Source: DASSUW01 sp963803335
GTDB taxonomy: Bacteria > Actinomycetota > Thermoleophilia > Solirubrobacterales > Solirubrobacteraceae
Direction of reading: 5' to 3'
Assembly: GCA_963803335.1 (NCBI GenBank)
Contig: CAWDME010000015.1
Span: 248,001-312,000 of the forward strand
Length of the DNA: 64,000 nt
Position 1 is the stretch's first letter; each line of letters begins with the position of its first letter. Both the position numbers and the translations under genes were made by a program. Positions 56,946 to 64,000 of this stretch are shown here, in pieces. Under the pieces are notes generated by a model. It was given only the letters and a program-made list of their open reading frames with translations, made no database searches and had not been told where the DNA came from.

Positions 56946-58089
56946 ATGCCCCGACTTCTCATCGCGTTGGTCCTCGCGTTCGCCGTCCTCGCCGTCCCCG
57001 CCTCCGCGGCCCCCAAGAAGGGCCCAGGCGGATCCGCGTTCTACAAGCCACCGAAACACCTCAAGGGCAAGCACGGCGGGCTGATCTGGGTGCACAAACA
57101 GACCGGGAAGGATGCGCTCAAGCACGCCAGCAACGAGCTGCTGCTCTACCGCTCCAAGGGGCTGAACGGCAAGACGACCGCCGTGTCCGGCTCGGTCGCG
57201 ATCCCCAAGGGCAAGGCGCCGAAGGGCGGCTGGCCGGTCATCACGTACGCGCACGGGACGACCGGCGCGGCTGATTCGTGCGCGCCGACCCGGGGCTACA
57301 ACGAGGACAAGCTCAACACCTACGCGTTTCCGCTGCTGCAGCGCTGGATCAAGGCCGGCTACGCCGTCGTGCGCACCGACTACGACGGGCTCGGGACGCC
57401 CGGCGTGCACCAGTACCTCGTCGGCACCTCCGAGGGCCGCAGCGTGCTCGACGCGGTGCGCGCCGCCCGCGCCTTCGACCGCAAGCTGTCGAAGAGCTAC
57501 ATGATCTCCGGCCACTCGCAGGGCGGCCACGCCGCGCTGTTCGCCGCGTCGCTGGCCTCGAAGTACGTGCCCGAGCTCAAGCTGCGCGGCACGGTCGCGT
57601 TCGCCCCGGCCTCGCACCTGAAGAACCAGTTCCAGGCCACGACGGTGCTGGCCAACCCGGGCGGCGGGCTTGGCGCGATCGTCGGGCTCGGCCTGCGAGC
57701 GGTCGACAGCGCCAACCCGAGCCTAGGCGTCGCGAACTACCTCACGCCCGACGCCACGGCGCTCTATCCGCAGACCTCCAGCCTCTGCTACGCCGCGCTC
57801 TCCCAGGCCAACTCGTGGGGCGGTATCCCGCTCAACGACATCCTCAAGTCGGGCATGGACCTGACGCCGCTGCTCAACGCGGTCGGCGAGAGCGACCCCG
57901 AGCACCTGCGGCTGAAGACGCCCGTGCGGATCGAGCAGGGCACCGCCGATACCACGGTGTTCCCCACGTTCACGCAGCAGCTTGTGGACGAGTACAAGAC
58001 GAACGGCGTGAGCGTCGTCTACAAGACCTACCCGAACGTCACGCACGGCGGTGTCGTCGACGCCGGCGCCAAGGACGCCACGACCTACA

Positions 58090-58109
<20 letters not shown>
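56946..58109 (+). CDS. Secreted lipase (alpha/beta hydrolase)
   Basis: 387 residues. A Sec signal peptide (1-21, ending PASA-AP) precedes a lysine-rich segment and a secretory-lipase-type core. YAHGTTGAADSCAPTRGYN provides the oxyanion region, GYAVVRTDYDGLG follows, and the nucleophile elbow is ISGHSQGGHAALF. Asp and His fall in IEQGTADTTVFPTF and PNVTHGGVVDAG. It likely acts on extracellular esters or triglycerides. Its 3' end overlaps cysK by 20 nt. Confidence 0.9.
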
Positions 58110-59034
<925 letters not shown>

Positions 59035-59087
59035 TCGACGGCGTTCAGCCTATCGTCGGTCGCCATCGCTACCGTGCGCCGTCGGCG

Positions 59088-60008
59088 ATGTCCGGCTCCT
59101 ACCTGACGTTTGCGGTGCGCCGGGTCGCGGCGGCGTATTTGATTGCGGTCCTCGTGGCCGCGATCACGTTCGTGATGCTCCACGTGCTGCGGCCGGAGTC
59201 GTTCTTCGACCCGCGCGCGCTGCCCGTCCAGCTCGTCGACTACCTGTGGCACGCGTTCACGCAGTTCGACCTCGGGAACTCGTACCAGCCGCCGTTCCGC
59301 CCGGTCAGCGACCTGATCCGCGAGCGCATCGGCGCCGACCTGTCGCTGTTCGTCGGCGCCGCGGTGTTCGGCGTCGTGGCGGGGATGGCGGGCGGTGTGG
59401 TGTGTGCACGGCGGCCGCGGTCGCCGCAGGCGTACGTCCTCAGCCTGTTCGCGACGCTCGCGATCTGCGCGCCGGTCTACTGGGTCGCGCTCGTCGTGAT
59501 CCTGCTGTTCGGCAAGGGCATCGGGCTGCTGGTCGGAATCCCGATCATCGACACCGGCCTGTATCAGCCGCTGGGCTCGAACCCGATCGCCTGGTTCGGC
59601 TACCTGCTCGTGCCGTGGATGGTCACGGGCGCGCCGCTGGCGGCGATCTGCCTGCGGCTCACGGCCTCCGGCATGCGCGACGTGGATGACGCCGAGTTCG
59701 TGCGCACGGCCTACGGGAAGGGGTTGTCGGAGCGGCGCGTCGCGCTGCGCCACTCACTGCCCGCCTCGGCGGCGCCGACGATCTCGTTTGCGGGCTCGTA
59801 CGCGCCGCTGCTGGTGAGCAACGCGCTGCTCGTCGAGCAGGTCTTCAACATCCCGGGCGTGTTCCGCTACACGACCGGCGCGGTCAACAACGGCGACTTC
59901 CCGCTGCTCCAGGGGATGATCATCGTCGGCGCGGTGCTGGTGGTGCTCGGCAACCTCGTCGCCGACCTCGTGCTCGCGCGGCTGGACCCGCGCGTGCGCG
60001 ATCAGTAG
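59088..60008 (+). CDS. DppB-type ABC transporter permease
   Basis: A 306-residue inner-membrane permease with six helices. VRRVAAAYLIAVLVAAITFV starts it, and the EAA loop reads EFVRTAYGKGLSERRVALRHSLPASAAP. LLVEQVFNIPGVFRY is typical of DppB/OppB peptide importers. The usual partners (DppC permease, DppD/F ATPases, binding protein) are absent on both sides, so it is an orphan or works with a distant system. Confidence 0.9.
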   Translation: MSGSYLTFAVRRVAAAYLIAVLVAAITFVMLHVLRPESFFDPRALPVQLVDYLWHAFTQFDLGNSYQPPFRPVSDLIRERIGADLSLFVGAAVFGVVAGMAGGVVCARRPRSPQAYVLSLFATLAICAPVYWVALVVILLFGKGIGLLVGIPIIDTGLYQPLGSNPIAWFGYLLVPWMVTGAPLAAICLRLTASGMRDVDDAEFVRTAYGKGLSERRVALRHSLPASAAPTISFAGSYAPLLVSNALLVEQVFNIPGVFRYTTGAVNNGDFPLLQGMIIVGAVLVVLGNLVADLVLARLDPRVRDQ

Positions 60009-60364
60009 TTGCCGGACAGGTAGTCCCAGGCGCGACGCAGCTTGTCGTCGAGCCCGTCGGGCGTGACGTCATCGGGGTCGGCGCCCATCGCCGCGGGGTT
60101 CTTGGACGGCTCGGGGAGCCGCTCGGCGGCGGCCTGGTCGAGCGTAAGGACGACGCCGCGCTCGTGGATCGCGTCGACCTGCACGGCGTCGGCGAACCGG
60201 TGGCCGCCGGGGCCGGCGCGCATGTCGACGATCAGGCCGTCGAAGACGTCCTCGTCGGCGTCCGCCAGCACGTGCTCGACGGTGCCGAGATCATGCCCGT
60301 CGGCGCTGATCACGCGCGTGCCGTCCTCGAGCACGAGGTACGAGATGGGGTCGCCGAGATCCAT
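60002..60364 (-). CDS. PRC-barrel / DUF2171-like protein
   Basis: 120 residues. DPISYLVLEDGTRVISADG leads into HDLGTVEHVLADADEDVFDG and the strand GVVLTLDQAAAERLP, followed by an acidic C-terminus (LDDKLRRAWDYLSGNY). It is a paralogue of the protein at 18688-18990: both have V-H/E-x-V, (I/V)FDG(I/L)(L/I)V and a closing TLT/VLTLDQA strand in the same order. ATG 60364 preferred over an upstream start at 60397. Confidence 0.8.
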   Translation of the reverse strand: MDLGDPISYLVLEDGTRVISADGHDLGTVEHVLADADEDVFDGLIVDMRAGPGGHRFADAVQVDAIHERGVVLTLDQAAAERLPEPSKNPAAMGADPDDVTPDGLDDKLRRAWDYLSGNY

Positions 60365-60406
60365 GCGGTTTGCGAACCCTAGCGATGCGCGCGTCACAAT
60401 CCCTGC

Positions 60407-61900
60407 GTGCCCGAGCTGTCACCAGGTGCCGAGTTCGCCGGCTGCCGCATCGAAGCGGTCGCCGGGCGCGGCGGCATGGGCGTGGTCTATCGCGCCACCG
60501 AGCTGAGCCTCGGGCGCCCGGTCGCACTCAAGCTGCTGGCTCCGGACCGGGCCCGCGACGAGGAGTTCCGCGAGCGGTTCCAGCGCGAGTCGCGGATGGC
60601 CGCGGCGATCGACCATCCGAACGTGATCCCGGTCTACGCGGCCGGGGAGCACGACGGCTCGCTGTACCTGGTGATGCGATACGTCGGCGGGACCGACCTG
60701 CACGCCCTGCTCCGCGAATCGGGCGCCTTGTCGCCCGCCCGGGCGGCGGACATCGTGGCCCAGGTCGCAGCGGCGCTCGACGCCGCGCACCGCGCCGGGC
60801 TCGTGCACCGCGACGTCAAGCCCGCCAACGTGCTGCTCGCCGGCAACCACGCCTACCTCAGCGACTTCGGCCTCACGCGGCTCGCCGGCTCGGACTCGGG
60901 GCTGACCGAGGAGGGCCGCTGGCTCGGGACCGTCGAATACTGCTCGCCGGAGCAGCTGCGCGGGCAGCGGACCGACGCGCGCGCCGACGTCTACTCGCTC
61001 GGCTGCGTGCTGTACGCGGCGCTGACCGGTGCGCCGCCGTTCGCCCACGGCACGGTGCCGGCGACGATGCTCGCGCATCTCAACGACCCGCCGCCGCGAC
61101 CGTCCTCACACGGCGCGCCGCGCGAGTTCGACCGCGTGATCGCCCGCGCGCTGGCGAAGGCGCCGGAGGACCGCTATCCGTCGGCCGGCGACCTCGGCCG
61201 GGCTGCCCTGGCCGCGGCGCGCGGTGAGCCGGTCACCGAGTCCGAGCGCAGCGTGGCCGTGGGGCCGGCGGCGCCGTCGGAAGCGCCGACGGCGATCGTG
61301 AACGGCGGAGCGACGGCGATCACGCGCTGGGATCCGTCGGCGCACGACGGCGAGGAGCGAACCGCCGCAACCAAGGTGGCTTCGCCGCCCCCACCGCCCG
61401 AAGACGTCTCGGTTGTGCGCTCGCGCCGCTGGCCGTACCAGGTCGCCGCGGGCCTGATTGTCTTCGCCGCGCTCGTGGTCGTCGGGCTGATCCTCGGCCA
61501 GGTGTTCGACGACCCGGGCGGGTCCGCGACGCGGTCGGGGGCGTTGAGCGAGGACGAGGTGCGCTCAGCCGCCGAGGGGTTCGCGTCCGCCTACGGCGAC
61601 GAGGACCCGGCGGCGCTGCGCGCAACGCTCGCCCGCAACGTCGTCCGCGTGCTGCCCGGCGGGCGCACGCAGGGCCGCGACCAAGTCGTGGACCAGTACA
61701 CGCGCCAGTTCGACGGCAAGGTCGGCGGCTACGACCTCAACGACCTCACAGTGACAGGCGGCCGCGTGGGGCGCGCGACGGGCACCTACCACGTCGATCG
61801 CAAGGGTGGCGATCCCTACGAGGGCCGGATCGTGTTCGGCGTGATCCGCGAGCGCGGCGAGCCGCGGATCCAGCTCATCGCGGCGCGACCGGCGACCTAG
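60407..61900 (+). CDS. PknB-type Ser/Thr protein kinase with extracellular NTF2-like domain
   Basis: 497 residues. The kinase domain (12-270) has the Gly loop AGRGGMGVVYRA, K42 (VALKLLA), VHRDVKPANVLL and SDFGLTRLAG, with EYCSPEQLRG as the APE-type segment. A juxtamembrane linker rich in Pro and Thr precedes one transmembrane helix (about 345-367). The outer part (385-497) resembles an NTF2/SnoaL-like sensor (AAEGFASAYGDEDPAALRAT to GEPRIQLIAARP) instead of PASTA repeats. GTG start at 60407. A PASTA lipoprotein gene converges on it 40 nt downstream. Confidence 0.92.
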   Translation: MPELSPGAEFAGCRIEAVAGRGGMGVVYRATELSLGRPVALKLLAPDRARDEEFRERFQRESRMAAAIDHPNVIPVYAAGEHDGSLYLVMRYVGGTDLHALLRESGALSPARAADIVAQVAAALDAAHRAGLVHRDVKPANVLLAGNHAYLSDFGLTRLAGSDSGLTEEGRWLGTVEYCSPEQLRGQRTDARADVYSLGCVLYAALTGAPPFAHGTVPATMLAHLNDPPPRPSSHGAPREFDRVIARALAKAPEDRYPSAGDLGRAALAAARGEPVTESERSVAVGPAAPSEAPTAIVNGGATAITRWDPSAHDGEERTAATKVASPPPPPEDVSVVRSRRWPYQVAAGLIVFAALVVVGLILGQVFDDPGGSATRSGALSEDEVRSAAEGFASAYGDEDPAALRATLARNVVRVLPGGRTQGRDQVVDQYTRQFDGKVGGYDLNDLTVTGGRVGRATGTYHVDRKGGDPYEGRIVFGVIRERGEPRIQLIAARPAT

Positions 61901-61940
61901 ATGGTTGATTGCGCGTGGGCCGTGGAATCGGCCATCTGCC

Positions 61941-62501
61941 TCAGCAGCTCTTCGAGACGACCACGTGGACCTTGGTGCCGCGCTTGACCTGCGCGCCGGG
62001 GTCAGGGTCCTGCTGGCACACGGCCGGATCGCCGGGCAGCAGATCCTCGATCAGGCCTCCGCCCTTCTCCACGTCGGGTTGCAGGCCGAGCGCGCCGAGC
62101 GCCTGGTTGACCTCGTCGACCGTCTTGCCGCCGAGGTCGGGCACCGTCACCGGCATCTCGCGCGTGACGCGGAACGCGGTCAGCGCCGCGGTGTGCCCGG
62201 CCGCGCTCGCCATCACGTCGATCACGTTCGCGCCCGGCTCCAGCGGCACCGTCGCCGCGAACGTCCCGCCCCCGCTCACCGGCGCCTTCTGACCGAGCAC
62301 CAGCACGGCCGCCCCGGCCGGCACCACGGTGCCGGTGACCTTCACGGTCTCCGTCCGCACGGTCGTCATGTCAGTGGGCGAGCTGATCCTCAGTTCCACC
62401 GGCGTCGCCGGACGCTGCGCGAGCTTCTGCCCGTCGCCGGAACCGCAGCCGGTAGCGGCCGCTGCGGCAAGGCAGGCGAAAACGACGACGAGGCGACGCA
62501 T
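61941..62501 (-). CDS. PASTA-domain lipoprotein
   Basis: 186 residues. The signal peptide ends in a lipobox (AAAATGC, Cys at about 19). An Ig-like beta domain follows (about 35-115: VELRISSPTDMTTVRTETVK, GANVIDVMASAAG). One PASTA domain closes the protein (about 117-186: VPDLGGKTVDEVNQALGALG, then QQDPDPGAQVKRGTKVHVVV). PASTA domains bind peptidoglycan stems. It faces the Ser/Thr kinase gene, whose own outer domain lacks PASTA, so it may supply the ligand-binding part. Confidence 0.9.
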   Translation of the reverse strand: MRRLVVVFACLAAAAATGCGSGDGQKLAQRPATPVELRISSPTDMTTVRTETVKVTGTVVPAGAAVLVLGQKAPVSGGGTFAATVPLEPGANVIDVMASAAGHTAALTAFRVTREMPVTVPDLGGKTVDEVNQALGALGLQPDVEKGGGLIEDLLPGDPAVCQQDPDPGAQVKRGTKVHVVVSKSC

Positions 62502-62748
62502 GGGGACCGTATGAGGCTAGCCCGGCGTGCGAAAGCGGACACCTCGCGGCTCAAACACGCAAACCTCGGCTGCCGAGCGCGTTCAAACGTATGCGGGCGC
62601 CCCACCGCGTGGCATCGGGCGTACGGACTGATGCACGGAGGGCGGGGCGCCCTTAATTCCTGGTGTTGCCCGCGCAGTCGCTTGCAGACGGCCAGATTTC
62701 TGCATGCGGTGACCGATTCCGGACACCCTGGCGCGAGATAATGCGGCG
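62502..62748. other. Intergenic region with 9-bp inverted repeat and -10-like box
   Basis: 247 nt without a convincing gene. It holds a perfect inverted pair GGGCGCCCC (62595-62603) and GGGGCGCCC (62644-62652), the right arm followed by TTAATT. It also holds a TATAAT-like GATAAT at 62737-62742, only 6 nt before the GTG of the phospholipase D-family gene. No tRNA fold or ORF with support was seen. Promoters for both flanking genes should lie here. Confidence 0.4.
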
Positions 62749-64000
62749 GTGCATGCGCTCGCGGCCGCCGATTTGCTGCTCGGTCGCGCCATCGAGCGCT
62801 CGCTGGAGGCGCACCACCGCTACCGGCTCCGGCGGCTGGGGCGGCTCGAGGCGCTGAACCCGCCCGACGACGGCTCTCCGTGGTGCCGCGAGGCGCCACC
62901 GCCGCGGGACGGGTGCGCGATCGACGTCTTCGTCGACGGCGAGGCGATGCTGGGCGCCATCGCCGAGGCGATCCGCGGCGCGCGACAGTCGCTGCGCATC
63001 GCGGGCTGGCACTCGGCGCCGCACTTCGCGCTCGAGCGCGGCGAGCCGCCGACCGTCCTGCGGGAGCTGCTGGCGCAGACCGCCGCGCGCGGCGTCGACG
63101 TGCGCGTGCTGCTGTGGGCGGGCGCGCCGATGCGGGTCTTCACGCCGGCGCGACGGGACGTCCGCGCGGACGCGCGCGAGCTGGGGCGCGACACGGGCGT
63201 CCGCCTCGCGCTCGACAGCCGCGAGCGACTCATGCACTGCCACCACGAGAAGCTCGTCGTCGTCGATGACGAGGTCGCCTTCGTCGGGGGCGTCGACCTG
63301 ACCGACCTCGGCGGCGATCGCTGGGACACGCCGCTCCACCCCGCCCGCGGACGCCTCGGCTGGCACGACGCCGGCACGCGAGTGCGCGGTCCGATCGTCG
63401 CCGACGTCGCAGAGCACCTCGACCTGCGCTGGACGGCGGTGACGGGCGAGCAACTGCCGGTGGTGCCCGCCCCCGCAGCCGCGGGCGACACGAGGATTCA
63501 GCTCCTGCGCACGATCCCCGAGCGCGTCTACGAGCAGATGCGCGACGGCGCCTTCGGCATTCTCGAGGGCTACATGCGCGCGCTCCGCTCGGCGCGCGAG
63601 ATCGTCTACCTCGAGTCGCAGTTCTTCTGGCTGCCGGAGATCGTCGATCTGCTCTGCGACAAGCTGCGCGACCCGCCGAGTGACCGGTTCCGGATCGTGG
63701 TCCTGTTGCCGTCGAAGGCCAACAACGGCGAGGAGGACACCCGCGGGATGCTCGCGCACCTCGTAGACGCCGACGGCGGGCGCGGGCGCTTCCTGGCAAC
63801 CACGATCGACGCGATGACCGGCTCGACGATCGACCGCCTCTACGTCCACGCCAAGATCGGCATCGCCGACGACCGCTGGCTCACCATCGGCTCTGCGAAC
63901 CTCAACGCGCACTCGTTCTTCAACGACACGGAGGTGAATGTCCAGGTCGCCGACGAGGCGCTTGCGCGCGCCACCCGGCTGCGCCTCTGGAGCGAGCATC
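62749..64000 (+). CDS. Phospholipase D-family protein (3' end beyond window)
   Basis: At least 417 residues, open to the right edge. Two HKD motifs: HHEKLVVVDDEVAFVGGVDL and VHAKIGIADDRWLTIGSANL. Between them, GWHSAPHFALERG and YLESQFFWLPEIVDLL are typical of actinobacterial phospholipase D/cardiolipin-synthase-like proteins. The two His act in the phosphatidyl-enzyme mechanism. The frame opens after a stop at 62710, and the first usable start is GTG 62749. A GATAAT just upstream would give a nearly leaderless mRNA. No signal peptide is evident. Confidence 0.92.
   Translation, partial: MHALAAADLLLGRAIERSLEAHHRYRLRRLGRLEALNPPDDGSPWCREAPPPRDGCAIDVFVDGEAMLGAIAEAIRGARQSLRIAGWHSAPHFALERGEPPTVLRELLAQTAARGVDVRVLLWAGAPMRVFTPARRDVRADARELGRDTGVRLALDSRERLMHCHHEKLVVVDDEVAFVGGVDLTDLGGDRWDTPLHPARGRLGWHDAGTRVRGPIVADVAEHLDLRWTAVTGEQLPVVPAPAAAGDTRIQLLRTIPERVYEQMRDGAFGILEGYMRALRSAREIVYLESQFFWLPEIVDLLCDKLRDPPSDRFRIVVLLPSKANNGEEDTRGMLAHLVDADGGRGRFLATTIDAMTGSTIDRLYVHAKIGIADDRWLTIGSANLNAHSFFNDTEVNVQVADEALARATRLRLWSEH

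Noticed and set aside
60002..60397. 131-residue form of the PRC-barrel protein
   Set aside because: The upstream 11 residues have no counterpart in the paralogue, and the ATG at 60364 gives a compact domain.
62502..62748. tRNA or other stable RNA gene in the 247-nt gap
   Set aside because: A TTCAAAC string is present but its flanks cannot form a T-stem, and no acceptor stem or anticodon arm was found.

Overview
The window is a dense, very GC-rich chromosomal segment (coding third positions almost all G or C, frequent GTG and TTG starts, 1-4 nt gene overlaps). Classical menaquinone genes, ergothioneine genes, PcrA with a C-terminal RNA-polymerase-binding-type domain, GatCAB and the many actinobacterial small-protein families point to Actinobacteria. 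The overall look fits class Thermoleophilia (Solirubrobacter-like), but the taxon is an inference from gene content, not from a marker gene. No rRNA, tRNA, CRISPR array, transposase, integrase or prophage gene was found. This is core chromosome with a few scars.

Layout. 0.1-6.4 kb (minus): serA, a class V aminotransferase, a small membrane protein, ilvC, a UbiE-like methyltransferase and menE. 6.4-9.2 kb (plus): menB-menA-menC. 9.3-10.8 kb: a divergent pair made of a CarH/LitR-type B12 photoreceptor and an ECF sigma factor. 10.8-13.1 kb: a lipoate-ligase-like gene, the azlCD exporter and its divergent XRE-cupin regulator. 13.1-15.6 kb: menH divergent from menD. 15.6-16.0 kb: remnants of a GH31 glycosidase and a DeoR regulator. 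16.3-18.7 kb: a large palindrome, then egtB-egtD with egtD frameshifted. 19-24 kb (minus): HIT protein, ilvB, ilvN, secreted protein and menF as one run. 24-27.6 kb: HIT-like protein, aldo-keto reductase and small membrane proteins, plus a leader-peptide/attenuator-like region before an orphan ACT-domain gene. 27.6-30.7 kb: gatCAB. 30.7-41.6 kb: a large LuxR-family ATPase regulator, two MFS transporters, folD, pcrA, a DUF1707 protein and a queuosine-salvage hydrolase.

41.6-52.0 kb is a lactate/glycolate island: lutABC and a PEP mutase-like gene on minus, divergent from lctP-glcD-glcE-glcF-aceB on plus, separated by 40 nt. Lactate and glycolate enter by LctP; LutABC makes pyruvate and GlcDEF makes glyoxylate, which malate synthase condenses with acetyl-CoA. 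At 52.0-52.6 kb lies a second pair of gene remnants. 52.6-64 kb holds a TPM-like protein with GGGDF repeats, an SRPBCC protein, an E1-like enzyme with TusA, three alpha/beta hydrolases, cysK, an orphan DppB-type permease, a Ser/Thr kinase facing a PASTA lipoprotein, and a phospholipase D-family gene cut by the window edge.

Together the men genes (menF, menD, menH, menC, menE, menB, menA and a candidate menG) cover nearly the whole classical menaquinone route in scattered pieces. The ilv genes (ilvB, ilvN, ilvC, azlCD and the ACT-domain orphan) form a scattered branched-chain amino acid set, several with structured leaders. The observations most worth checking are the leader peptide/attenuator before the orphan ACT gene, the roughly 158-nt palindrome before egtB, the structured ilvB-ilvN spacer, the two divergent gene-pair scars and the light/B12 divergon.
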